In this document: positions 18,088-26,524 of the stretch, piece after piece | How the letters are laid out: each line of letters starts with the position of its first letter | How positions within the stretch are numbered: position 1 is the first letter of the stretch | NCBI GenBank assembly: GCA_963824475.1 | Contig: CAWGPR010000012.1 | Location: forward strand, 62,001-126,000 | DNA from: Roseiarcus sp963824475 | Lineage (GTDB): Bacteria > Pseudomonadota > Alphaproteobacteria > Rhizobiales > Beijerinckiaceae | DNA: 64,000 nt | Direction: 5' to 3' | The notes under the pieces: model-generated | The model's database searches: none | The model's input: only the letters and a program-made list of their open reading frames with translations | What the model was told of the DNA's origin: nothing | Made by a program: the position numbers and the translations under genes

Positions 18088-18977
18088 CGCATTCTATGTC
18101 TGAGGTCGAGGCGCCGCTGGACGGCTGCGGAGATCCCGTCCGGCAGCAGTCTGATGATGATCAGCGCCGCCAACAAGAGCGCCACCGTCCCAAGGAAGGC
18201 GCCAAGAAAGAAACCTACTGGCGTCTTCACGAGGGATAGGAGGAGGCTGCTGCCGACCGCGCCTGCAATGACGTTGGTCGCCCCGCCGACGACGACCGTG
18301 ATGAAGGCCGGGGCCACGAACTGCTGGCCCATGAAGGGCATGATGGATGTCGTTGGCGCGAGCAACGCCCCGGACAGCCCCGCGAGCGCCGCGCCGAGCG
18401 TGAAAGTCATCATGTAGATGCGACGCGTGTCGACCCCGAGCGCTCGCGCCATCGCCGGATTCTGCATGGTCGCCCGGGCCTGGAGGCCGACGTCCGTGCG
18501 GTTGTAGATCCACCAAAGGGCGGCGACGAGCAGCGCGGCGATAAAGAACATTGAAATCCAGTAATACGAAAACGAATATTGGCCCAGCGCGAAATTGCCC
18601 TCGGGGATCTGGATCGGCGGCATGAAGGGGCCAAAGAGCAGCAGGAAACCCTGCGACAGGACAAGGCTCACGCCCCAGGTGACCACCAGCGCCCCCAGTT
18701 CCCTGCCGTAGAAACGCCGGACAATTGTCGCTTCCAGCACAGCACCGAAAATTCCAACCGCGACAAAAGCGATGATCGCCGCCAGCCAGAACGGCGCTCC
18801 CCGGTTGTAGGACGCCGATGCCGCATACGCCCCCATCATCATCAGTTCGCCATGCGCGAGGTTGATGATGTTCATCATGCCGAGGATGATGATCAGTCCG
18901 AGCGCGCATAGCAGCAAGAACGCCGCGTTGGTGCAAAATTGATAGACGACGCTCGCGACGACCCCGATCACGTCCAT
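18084..18977 (-). CDS. ABC transporter permease, LivH/UrtB type
   Basis: A 297-residue inner-membrane permease. It has the family motif GLIIILGMMNIINLAHGELMM early, LGALVVTWGVSLVLSQGFLL in the middle and a coupling loop with NPAMARALGVDTRRIY. Usual length for the LivH/UrtB family without the long N-terminal extension that true UrtB proteins often have, which favours an amide (Fmd-type) importer over a urea-only one. Lies 63 bp after the binding-protein gene. Confidence 0.87.
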   Translation of the reverse strand: MDVIGVVASVVYQFCTNAAFLLLCALGLIIILGMMNIINLAHGELMMMGAYAASASYNRGAPFWLAAIIAFVAVGIFGAVLEATIVRRFYGRELGALVVTWGVSLVLSQGFLLLFGPFMPPIQIPEGNFALGQYSFSYYWISMFFIAALLVAALWWIYNRTDVGLQARATMQNPAMARALGVDTRRIYMMTFTLGAALAGLSGALLAPTTSIMPFMGQQFVAPAFITVVVGGATNVIAGAVGSSLLLSLVKTPVGFFLGAFLGTVALLLAALIIIRLLPDGISAAVQRRLDLRHRMR

Positions 18978-19040
18978 GTCAAAATCCGCTGGTTTCGGAA
19001 GGACGGCGGACCCAAAGGGGCCGCCGTCCGGGTCGAGGCG

Positions 19041-20564
19041 CTATAGCGCGAACATCTTGAAATAGGGATCTTCGTCAGGAGTGTACTGCTTGAACTCCGG
19101 ATTGCGGATGAGGTTGACCCCGAGACGCTGCAGCCACCAGGCCTGAATCATCGGCCAATCGCGCAGAAAGCTAACGTTCTGCTTTTCGTCGCAGTAGGCG
19201 AGGCGGATCGGGTGAGCGCAATGATGTGTCCCGGGTTCGAGGAACACGCTTCCCTCCGGCGCTTCGATATTCCAGCCCAACTCGAGGCAGCGCTTCACTT
19301 TCTGCTGATCGACAGTATGGGCGAGGCGCGCCGCCTTGGCGTAGAGGTGGATGGTGAAATAGGTGTTCTGGGCCATCTCGCCGATATACGGGTCGTTGGG
19401 GAACATCGTCATCCAGCGTTTGACGAAAGCGCGGTTGCGGGCCGTCGGGACCTCGAGTTGGTATTGGATGGCGTTGTGCATGCGCGCCAGCGAGGGCGGA
19501 GCAAAGCGCTTGTGCTCATAGCCTTGAGCCATATTGACGGTGGAGGCCATCGGATACTTGAGTTCCGCCGCCGCCGCCTGCGGATAGTAGTTGTGCTGGT
19601 TCTGTCCGACGAGCAGGGTCATGACCCAGTCGGGCTTGGCAGCCTGGATGCGCGCGATCACCTGGCTGAATTCGGACACCGAGAGTGGAATGAACTCTTC
19701 GCCGATGACTTTGCCGCTGACAAGAGGGATGAACGCCTTCGTCCAAGCGGCGGTCAATTGGCCGAAATTATAGTCGGCGGCGATCGTGTAGCACTTGGGT
19801 CCGTATTTCTCGACCATGTACTGCACGGTCGGAATGACCTGCTGCTCGCACACCGGCCCAGTGCAGAAGGTGTTGGCGTCGGCGACGCCGCCTTCATATT
19901 GGTTGGTGTAGAAATAGAGCTGCTTGAACTGGTCGACGATCGGCCGGATAGCCTCCCGCTCGGCGCTCGCGAAGCCCGCGACGAGCACGTCGACCTTGTC
20001 TTCCTGGATGAGCTTGCGCGCGAGCTGCTGCCAGACAGCATTGTTACTCTGGCCGTCTGAAGAAAGCAGCTGGAGTTCGCGGCCGAGCATGCCCTTCTCG
20101 CCGGAGTCGATCAGGATGTCGGCGTCCTCCACATAGGCGAGATCGACCGGCGACTTGTCGCCGCCGTGGTCGACGATGGTGAGCGACGTCCCTTCCCTGC
20201 TAATCACCGGCGGATTCTTGGCGACCGTCGCTTCCGCTCCGAGCATGCCAGCTCCTATGTCCGGTGCGCCCTTGAGGGTCTTGCCGGCGTTGATCTCCGC
20301 GACGGCAAGCTGGGCCGCGTGCAGCTTCTGGATGCCGTAGACCGAGAGATTGCCGGATTCGTCCTCGATGAACCCCATCTTCACCGGAGCGCCCGTCTGG
20401 GCATAGGCGGAAGTCTCAAAGCCCCTCAGGTAGGTCGGCAGCGCCACGCCGGCGGCCATACCCGCCGTGGCCATGCCCTTCACGACGGTACGGCGGTCGG
20501 GAGCGATCGAATTGGAGGACTCCGGCACCGCGTCCACATGCGACTCTACTGTCCTGTCCGTCAT
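19041..20564 (-). CDS. Tat-exported periplasmic binding protein of amide/urea importer (FmdD/UrtA-like)
   Basis: A 507-residue type I periplasmic binding protein. The N-terminus has a twin-arginine motif (DRRTVVKGM) and a hydrophobic stretch, so export is by Tat. The start of the mature part has VKMGFIEDESGNLSVYGIQK and later QLLSSDGQSNNAVWQQLARK, YFYTNQYEGG and CYTIAADYNFGQLTA, which resemble UrtA/FmdD-type amide or urea receptors. Between GKTLKGAPD and GRELQLL there is an extra segment of about 50 residues. The ATG overlaps the stop of the upstream relic gene as ATGA. Ligand is inferred from the formamidase in the same operon. Confidence 0.85.
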   Translation of the reverse strand: MTDRTVESHVDAVPESSNSIAPDRRTVVKGMATAGMAAGVALPTYLRGFETSAYAQTGAPVKMGFIEDESGNLSVYGIQKLHAAQLAVAEINAGKTLKGAPDIGAGMLGAEATVAKNPPVISREGTSLTIVDHGGDKSPVDLAYVEDADILIDSGEKGMLGRELQLLSSDGQSNNAVWQQLARKLIQEDKVDVLVAGFASAEREAIRPIVDQFKQLYFYTNQYEGGVADANTFCTGPVCEQQVIPTVQYMVEKYGPKCYTIAADYNFGQLTAAWTKAFIPLVSGKVIGEEFIPLSVSEFSQVIARIQAAKPDWVMTLLVGQNQHNYYPQAAAAELKYPMASTVNMAQGYEHKRFAPPSLARMHNAIQYQLEVPTARNRAFVKRWMTMFPNDPYIGEMAQNTYFTIHLYAKAARLAHTVDQQKVKRCLELGWNIEAPEGSVFLEPGTHHCAHPIRLAYCDEKQNVSFLRDWPMIQAWWLQRLGVNLIRNPEFKQYTPDEDPYFKMFAL

Positions 20565-21030
20565 TTGAGTTTCCTTTCTTCCTCTCCATGCCCGTGCAAC
20601 GCCCCGGTGCTCTCTTTCCGTTGGCGGTCTTGTCCGCGCGCGATTATGCGGGCGGAAAGCTCTTCGACAAATACGCGGCTGTGCATGCTTTCTTGGCGGA
20701 GGCGCCGATAGACTTCCTCGTCGTCGAAACCGCGTCCCGACAGCTTCGAGCCAACATAGCGAGGCAAGCCCCGCTCGGCGCCGCCCAGCGCAAACAGAAC
20801 GCCATGTGGATTGAGAGACGAAGCTTCAGCTTTTCAAAGGGTCTGTTCGTCTCCGACGTGCTTTGGCGGCTGATGGCGTCTTCGGCGTCGACGACGAGGA
20901 CATTCGCTGGGAGCGGAAACCTTATGGAGCCGGTCGAATCAGAGTTCGACGAAGCGCAGCAGAGGCCCGCTGCTGTCGCGAAGCCCGACCGCCTCGACGA
21001 TGCGCCCGGCCATAGTGGCGGCGGGATGTC
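20561..21030 (-). pseudogene. AmiR/NasT-like ANTAR antiterminator relic at the head of the amide operon
   Basis: The minus strand upstream of the binding protein codes in pieces for a regulator-like protein. The 3' piece (from about 20767) ends with DDEEVYRRLRQESMHSRVFV and EELSARII, which fits the C-terminal ANTAR RNA-binding helices, and its TGA overlaps the ATG of the binding-protein gene (ATGA). Upstream, short stretches in other frames (MAGRIVEAVGLRDSSGPLLR, then VLVVDAEDAISRQ) look like the N-terminal receiver-like part, separated by a stop and frame changes. AmiR/NasT proteins release transcription termination in amidase operons, which fits the context. Assignment is by pattern and position only. 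Confidence 0.45.
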
Positions 21031-21689
21031 CGGATGGTGATCTGCGTACACGCCGTCTGTTATCCGCAGCTCAACAAGGATAGCGCGCGCGCATCGGGTC
21101 TTCCGACCACCGATCGCATGTTGCGGCGGGATGTAGTCTTTGCAGTTTTCCGGTCGCATGTAGTCTTTTTAGATTGTCATGCGTGCCGTTTGATGTCCAG
21201 CATCTGCGATGGGGACACGATCCGGCAGCCCTTTGACCTCGCCGCGGCGTGTCTTGCCCCCGTCTATTTTGCTTGCGGCAATGCCGGGATGAGCCATCAC
21301 GGTTTCGCAGCTATTGAGCTTTGGATCGACGGCAACGAGGCGGTGGTCTACGGCCAAGGAGGAGCGGTGGGAATCGGTCGCGCAGCAGGCCGAGGCGAAC
21401 TCAATAGGAGCTGGAGTTGCGGGAGATCCCCGCCTCGGACTAGTTCCCGCTAGCGCACGCCAATCCACATCCTTCAAAGCGCGTTTCATGCCGCGGCGGA
21501 TATGTTTGGTGCTCTTCTAGGGGATCGCTTAACCCGGGAAAGAGAAGGGGCTTCGAGGTCAATCGACATGAAAATATCAGAGTTTGTCGCAACGGTAACA
21601 TTCAGACTTGGCCGCATTGAGAGAGCAGGAAGGTCCGCTATGGGTCGGCTTTCGGGCTCTCCCCAAAGAAGACCGGAGGTCTGAAGTCC
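21031..21689. other. Gap, no certain gene
   Basis: Both strands keep medium-length frames open here (for example minus 21169-21489) but none has a ribosome-binding site or recognisable domain. The operator/promoter of the amide operon should be in the right part of this stretch or just beyond. No site could be assigned. Confidence 0.3.
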
Positions 21690-21786
21690 GCCCAATTGAG
21701 GCGTCCAAGGTCGCGATCTGCAACGGCAGGTTTGCGCAAATAGCGGTCATGTCTGTAGGGCATGGCGGACGGGTAAGATCGACCCA
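21690..21786 (+). repeat. Dispersed intergenic repeat, copy C
   Basis: Contains the upstream module CCCAATTGAGGCGTCCAAGG and the core TTGCGCAAATAGCGGTCATG, then GGCGGACGGGTAAGATCGAC. It is one of the two copies (with 29725) that show both modules in order. Confidence 0.65.
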
Positions 21787-22189
21787 TTGTCATAGGAGGG
21801 CGCTCGCGATGACGTGGCGTGTGCCCACAATCAAGTAGGCGTTGTATTGGCTCGTCGCGGGGCTGTCGGTAGTCGTCGCGTGGCTGGTCGGCAGCCTGTT
21901 GACGGGCTTGGAAATCCTCCCCGTGTTCGCTCAGTCGCCGCTCGGCTCGTCGAATGGAGGACCAACGCGATCGCGCTTCCCTTGCTGGCTGCGATCTGCT
22001 TTCTCATGACCCCGCTGCGACCATCGCGGCGCACGCGGAACTAAGGGCCTTCACTGCAGGGGCGAGAGAAGCCGCTCCGCCCAGTCTTCGCGAGACGCTG
22101 TAGAAGGTCGTACAGCTCGGCCCGCTACGGCCAAGCAGTTTGCTGAGGAATTGAGGCGGCGCGGGATCGGTCGCGAGGCGGATAAAAAG
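21787..22189. other. Gap with no convincing gene
   Basis: A short plus-strand sequence after 21810 (ATGACGTGGCGTGTGCC...) closes after a few codons. Nothing else is supported up to the hairpin at 22190. Confidence 0.3.
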
Positions 22190-22216
22190 CCCCGGCCAAT
22201 CGCTGGTCGGGGCTGC
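22190..22216 (-). terminator. Intrinsic terminator-like hairpin, minus strand
   Basis: AGCCCCGGCCA at 22190-22200 pairs with TGGTCGGGGCT at 22206-22216 (one G-T pair), preceded on the plus strand by AAAAA. On the minus strand this is a GC-rich stem followed by TTTTT. It resembles the hairpin at 6134 in layout. No minus-strand gene ends just before it. Confidence 0.55.
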
Positions 22217-22411
22217 GTCGGATCGGACACCAAGCTTCTCTGTATGCACTATTGCTGTAGAACTGGGTCCACACCACGGCACCTCGCTATCCCTGTTCCG
22301 TCGCGGAATCAACGGGCATCTCGTTCGGGCACTTTCGGGCAGTGGGCCACTTCAATGTGGCGATCGGATTTTGCCCTAGCGCGATTGGCCTTCTCTCCCC
22401 ATAGTGACAGG

Positions 22412-22609
22412 ATGGGTGGTTCTAAGCCAAGAACGAAATTCGAGCCGGTCCAGCTCAAGGCAGAGCCGGAATGGTATGTGCGGATTACTCTCCCTCACGG
22501 CGAAGACATCCACATTGACGAATTTAAGACAGAAGCCGAAGCACGCGCGTGGATTGACGACAAATCAGCCGCTTGGCTCAAAAAGTACCGGGGAGGCCGA
22601 TACGCCTAA
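22412..22609 (+). CDS. Small conserved hypothetical protein (Rhizobiales type)
   Basis: Encodes 65 residues: a basic N-terminus, EWYVRITLPHGEDIHIDEFK and EAEARAWIDDKSAAWLKKYR with a GGRYA end. This is a small family often seen in Rhizobiales, of unknown function; the pattern suggests two beta strands and one helix. ATG at 22412 is preferred over upstream in-frame codons because the conserved region starts soon after it. A hairpin follows at 22645. Confidence 0.65.
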   Translation: MGGSKPRTKFEPVQLKAEPEWYVRITLPHGEDIHIDEFKTEAEARAWIDDKSAAWLKKYRGGRYA

Positions 22610-22644
22610 GGCACGCGGCGGATTCATCGACGCAGTCAGTAAAG

Positions 22645-22680
22645 AAGGCTCGAGTTCAGGCCCGACGGTGCCCGAGCCTT
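22645..22680 (+). terminator. Possible terminator of the 22412 gene
   Basis: AAGGCTCG at 22645-22652 and CGAGCCTT at 22673-22680 form an 8-bp stem with a 20-base loop, followed by TTGGCTT. The T-run is short, so termination is uncertain. Confidence 0.4.
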
Positions 22681-22962
22681 TGGCTTGGTGATGATACTCA
22701 TCGACTTCGCCGGCCTGGGCTACACTGGCTGTCGTCGCGCGAGGAGAAGACTGACGGCTCTTTCCTTGTTCCTGTCGTCAGCTATCCTCCTCAAATGCCA
22801 GGCGATCACGACAACGTATCTCTAACTACTGCCGAAAACGTAGCCGGGGCGCTCGCGTTCGCAATGCGATTCGATCGCATGGTAAGGACACGCGGCCGTT
22901 TAACCTGTACAATGCCCCCGCATCGCGATGATAACCTCGATGCGGTATTGCAGGAGGCAGCG

Positions 22963-23043
22963 ATGATTCTGATCGCTGTCGTGCTTGTGATAGGCGGCTT
23001 TTTGGCACTCGTCCTGTATCTCGATAAGAGAGCGCCTTTCTAA
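22963..23043 (+). CDS. Very small single-pass membrane protein
   Basis: Encodes 26 residues: an almost continuous hydrophobic helix (MILIAVVLVIGGFLALVLYL) followed by DKRAPF. A perfect AGGAGG lies 5 bases before the ATG, which is the main reason to call it. Such tiny membrane proteins are often missed; function unknown. A longer in-frame start at 22912 exists but lacks a ribosome-binding site. Confidence 0.5.
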   Translation: MILIAVVLVIGGFLALVLYLDKRAPF

Positions 23044-23101
23044 GACAGGGCGACGCGCGGGACGTAAGTGCAATGCCCGCGACAAAGGCATTGGAGCCGA
23101 A

Positions 23102-23197
23102 ATGATTTGGCTCAGCGAACGGATGTTCAAATGGCTGCGCAAACGGCGCGAGGCCGAACAGCGCGCCGCCGGCAACCGACAAAGATTTGCCGCATAA
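23102..23197 (+). CDS. Possible small basic amphipathic peptide
   Basis: A 31-residue frame starting ATGATTTGG reads MIWLSERMFKWLRKRREAEQ and ends RFAA. It looks like an amphipathic basic helix. It follows the small membrane protein gene by about 60 bp. No strong ribosome-binding site is seen, so this is a weak call. Confidence 0.25.
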   Translation: MIWLSERMFKWLRKRREAEQRAAGNRQRFAA

Positions 23198-23286
23198 CGG
23201 GCTTACGTAGAAATTGTTATCGCCTCGCGGAAGCCCGACCGAGAATTCGGGGTCATTCGGAGGACGGGGCGAGGTCGGCGTTAACA

Positions 23287-23597
23287 TGATCAAGCGGGTC
23301 TTCATCGAGGAGCGCGTCCGCGCCTTCGCGAAGGACGCCGCGTGGGTGCGGAGTTGGTCTATGCGCAAACCGTCGTTGGAAGACCTTCATCACGACCTCG
23401 ACGAGACCTAAGACATCATCAATACCCTTGAGAGGGCGAGCCGGGACCTGTCGACGATCATCGACTGGGACGAGGGGCTTCGCAAGAACCCGTTGCGCCA
23501 CCGCCAACTGGCCTCCATCGGCGAGCAGCTCGCGATCGCGCGAGGCAAACAGATGTCGGTTGCGCGAATGATCGAAAGGCTGGAGTTGCGGCCGTAA
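23287..23597 (+). pseudogene. Hypothetical protein gene split by an in-frame TAA
   Basis: From ATG 23287 the frame reads MIKRVFIEERVRAFAKDAAW to DLDET, then a TAA at 23409-23411, and goes on in the same frame with DIINTLERASRDLSTIIDWD and IARGKQMSVARMIERLELRP to a second TAA at 23597. Charged, helical character and codon use continue across the first stop, so I read it as one 103-codon gene with a nonsense change. Function unknown. Confidence 0.45.
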
Positions 23598-23839
23598 GGG
23601 CGAAGGCGAGCTCTTCCCTTTTCCCTCGCCAGCTTACCCGCCGATCCCGCACCCGCCTCGCTTCCTTCGCTTGAATGGGGTGCGACGATCCGGCAAAGGC
23701 GGCGAACTCGTTCGGTTGGTGATGGCGAGCACTTCGCGCTGACCCGTTGGCGGCGCAAGTAAAACAAACGGGAAAAAACCTCCGGGGGGCATGCACGCCG
23801 CAAGGGACCATTCTTGCCTGGCTGGCTGATCTGTTTGGC

Positions 23840-23890
23840 CGCATTGCGCACATAGCGGTGATTCCCCCGATGGCCTACAAACCCGCTCGG
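23840..23890 (+). repeat. Dispersed intergenic repeat, copy D (partial)
   Basis: ATTGCGCACATAGCGGTGAT, then TCCCCCGATGGCC matches the core of copies A to C, but the downstream GGGTCAA part has diverged. It lies just upstream of the cyclase gene at 23984. Confidence 0.55.
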
Positions 23891-23983
23891 GCGACCTCTT
23901 TGGCTCGATCGCTCTCACACAAACAATCACGCAGGTTCAGGTCGGTTTTTGTGCTATACCGGATGATGCCCGGAGGGTGCGCC

Positions 23984-25882
23984 ATGAGCGAAACCCGGAA
24001 AATTGCGGCGATTCTAGTCTCGGATGTGGTCGGCTATAGCCGGCTCGCTGGCTCGGACGAAGATCGAACTCTGGCGCAACTCAGAGCGTTGCGCAGCGAC
24101 CTGATTGACCCGACCATCGCTCTCCATCACGGCCGCATCGTCAAGCGCACCGGCGACGGCTCGATCATCGAGTTCCGCAGCGTGGTCGATGCGGCGCGCT
24201 GCGCGATCGAGGTGCAGACCGGCATGGTCGAGCGCAATGCGGGGCTGCCGCCCGACAAGCGCATCGAATTCCGAGTCGGCGTCCACCTCGGCGACGTCGT
24301 TGAGGAGAGCGATGGCGACCTCATGGGCGACGGCGTCAACATTGCCGCGCGTCTTGAGGGCATCGCCAAGCCTGGGGCGATCTGCCTTTCCGAGGACGCC
24401 TATCGACAAGTCAAACAGCGGCTTGACCTCAAGGTCAGCGATCTCGGATCAACGCAGCTTAAGAACATCGCTGAGCCGGTCCGCGTCTATTCGCTGGAAG
24501 TCGGCCAGCCTGCCGAGGCGAAGCCGCCGCCGTCAGCGATCGCCACAGTCAAAGCGGAGAGCGGGACGCTGGCGCAAGCAAGCCGCTGGTCTTCGCGTTG
24601 GCCCGCGCTCGCCGCGCTCGCCGCCCTTCTCCTTCTGGCCGCCGCCGGTGGCTGGTATGTGCTCGGCGGACGATTGATAAAACCGGCGCAAGCCGGGCAT
24701 CTTTCGATCGTGGTCCTCCCCTTCGCCAATCTCTCCGGTGATCCGGCCGAGGATTATTTCGCCGACGGGATAACCGAAAATTTGACCACCGAACTGTCGC
24801 ACATCCACGACAGTTTCGTCATCGCCCGCAGCACCGCCTTCACCTACAAGGGCAAGCCGATCGACGCCAAGGAGATTGGCAAGGAACTCGGCGTTCGGTA
24901 CGTGCTCGAAGGCTCGGTCCAGCGTGACCAGAATCGCGTGCGGATCAACGCGCAACTTATCGACGCGGAGTCCGGCGCCCACATTTGGGCCGACAAATTC
25001 GATGAGGACCTGGCGGATGTGTTCAAGCTTGAGGATCAGGTCGTCGCGCGGCTAGCCGACATATTGGGCTATGAATTGGTCAAGGCGGAAGCGGCGAAAG
25101 GCGCCCGCTCGACCAGTCCGGACGCGAACGATCTCGTCATGCGCGGTTGGGCGTTCATCAATGACCCAGGTCTTTTTGCCAGCAAGGAAAAGGTCAATGC
25201 GGCGCGCACTTTGTTCGAACAGGCGCTGGCGATCAACCCCAACAACGCGGCGGCCATCGCCGGCGATGCTGCAACATATTTCCGGGAGCATATGTTCCGT
25301 TGGGGAAATTCAGGGACCGATTACGATGCCAAAATACTTGGTCAGGCGGACCGCGCGATCGCCGTCGCCCCCGGTTACGACCAATCGTACTTGTTTAAGA
25401 GCTTGTACTTGCTCAATTCGCGCCGTTTTGACGAGGCGATCAGGGCCGCTGACGCCGGCCTCGCCGTCAATCCAAATAATCCGAATCTCTACCTCGCCCG
25501 AGCGGGGACAGAAATAGCCCTGGGCCGCTTCGACGAAGCCAAATCCGATTTGCAACAAGGGATTCGGTTGAGCCCGCGCGATCCGTTTGTGGGCATTTTT
25601 CGTACAGAGCTCGGCGACATAGAAATCGGCGCCGGCCGTCCCGAAGCCGCGATCGTCGAATACCGAAAGGCGCTCGACGCTGGCGATCACACCTACTGGG
25701 TCTATGCCAACCTCGCCGCTTCCTATGCGCTCCTGGGCAAGATGGACGAGGCGAAGCCGTTCGTCGCCGAAACCCTTCGCCTCAATCCGAGCTTCACCAT
25801 CAAATGGTATAGAGAGCACGTCCCCTACGACCTTCCGACCCGCGACGAAGGCCTGCGCAAGGCGGGGTTTGCGGAGGAGTGA
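23984..25882 (+). CDS. Class III adenylate cyclase with TolB-like and TPR domains
   Basis: A 632-residue membrane-anchored regulator. Residues 1-170 are a class III cyclase domain with metal-binding D14 (ILVSDVVGYSRL) and D58 (KRTGDGSIIEF) and VNIAARLEG. A transmembrane helix follows at about 206-227. A FlgO/TolB-N-like domain (LSIVVLPFANLSGDPAEDYF) comes next, and from about residue 380 TPR repeats (ALAINPNNAAA, AGLAVNPNNPNLYLARA). Such proteins make cAMP and are common in Rhizobiales. ATG 23984 is chosen because GGAGGG lies 7 bases upstream; the open frame extends further into a dispersed repeat. The extracytoplasmic part probably senses or binds something unknown. Confidence 0.85.
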   Translation: MSETRKIAAILVSDVVGYSRLAGSDEDRTLAQLRALRSDLIDPTIALHHGRIVKRTGDGSIIEFRSVVDAARCAIEVQTGMVERNAGLPPDKRIEFRVGVHLGDVVEESDGDLMGDGVNIAARLEGIAKPGAICLSEDAYRQVKQRLDLKVSDLGSTQLKNIAEPVRVYSLEVGQPAEAKPPPSAIATVKAESGTLAQASRWSSRWPALAALAALLLLAAAGGWYVLGGRLIKPAQAGHLSIVVLPFANLSGDPAEDYFADGITENLTTELSHIHDSFVIARSTAFTYKGKPIDAKEIGKELGVRYVLEGSVQRDQNRVRINAQLIDAESGAHIWADKFDEDLADVFKLEDQVVARLADILGYELVKAEAAKGARSTSPDANDLVMRGWAFINDPGLFASKEKVNAARTLFEQALAINPNNAAAIAGDAATYFREHMFRWGNSGTDYDAKILGQADRAIAVAPGYDQSYLFKSLYLLNSRRFDEAIRAADAGLAVNPNNPNLYLARAGTEIALGRFDEAKSDLQQGIRLSPRDPFVGIFRTELGDIEIGAGRPEAAIVEYRKALDAGDHTYWVYANLAASYALLGKMDEAKPFVAETLRLNPSFTIKWYREHVPYDLPTRDEGLRKAGFAEE

Positions 25883-25959
25883 ACGCCACGCTACCTGGCG
25901 GCCTTGACTAAGCGTGTGATGGCTTTCCCCCAGATGCGAGTTCCACCGCCGCGATCGGG

Positions 25960-26048
25960 AATGGCCGCTTTACGTCGAACTCCAGCCGTCCGGAGAGCGC
26001 AAATAGGGTCATTCGCCGACGGCTTGGCGAACGGGTCAACTCGACCGA
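25960..26048 (+). repeat. Dispersed intergenic repeat, copy E
   Basis: GAATGGCCGCTTTACGTCGA, then ACTCCAGCCGTCCGGAGAGC and GCAAATAGGGTCATTCGCCG, ending GGGTCAACTCGACC. Its right edge is directly followed by a MITE-like element, which seems to have inserted in or at the end of the repeat. Confidence 0.7.
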
Positions 26049-26193
26049 GGCCGTGTAAAAACTCTGCGAAATTTTGTAAACGATCGAGCAGAGCAAGATT
26101 TTTCGCGATTTTTTCGACTCTGAACGCTCTAAGGCCGCGCAAAAGCGAACGAAACAGGCTCGTGTGAAAACGCGCGGAAGTTTTTACACAGCC
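26049..26193. mobile_element. MITE-like element with 15-bp inverted repeats
   Basis: GGCCGTGTAAAAACT at 26049-26063 and AGTTTTTACACAGCC at 26179-26193 are inverted repeats with one mismatch, enclosing 115 bp with no coding frame. Size and structure fit a miniature inverted-repeat element mobilised in trans. No clear target duplication could be read at the edges. Confidence 0.65.
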
Positions 26194-26524
26194 TTGTATG
26201 GGGATCTCCGTGTCAAGCTTTATTGCATCTGATGTTCTCCTATGGTCGAGGCGTGTTTTGATTGATCCGAGGGGAGCCCGCTGTCGGGCGCGTCTCTCGC
26301 GCCGCAACCTTGTATTCGGTTGGGTCCATGTCGGACCCGGACCATGAAGCAGCCATGCGCTTCAGCGGCGAGGCTCCGAGGTGGCGGGCCCATTCTGGAC
26401 TCGGCTTTGAAGCCATGACTGTGTTCGGGTCACCACCACCTCGGATCATGATCAGCGACCTTTGCGTCAATGCGCGAAGGATGCCGAAACTGGGTGTTAT
26501 TCCGCTCCTGTTCGATCAAATGGT

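Larger units (their letters stand above)
25883..26524. other. Gap holding repeat E and a MITE-like element
   Basis: No gene is supported between the cyclase and the IS110 transposase. The stretch contains the dispersed repeat (25960-26048) and the 145-bp inverted-repeat element (26049-26193). The remainder up to 26524 may include the end of the IS110 element, which lacks obvious inverted repeats. Confidence 0.5.

Noticed and set aside
21169..21489. 106-codon minus-strand frame
   Set aside because: No ribosome-binding site, no motif, and overlapping plus-strand frames are equally long.
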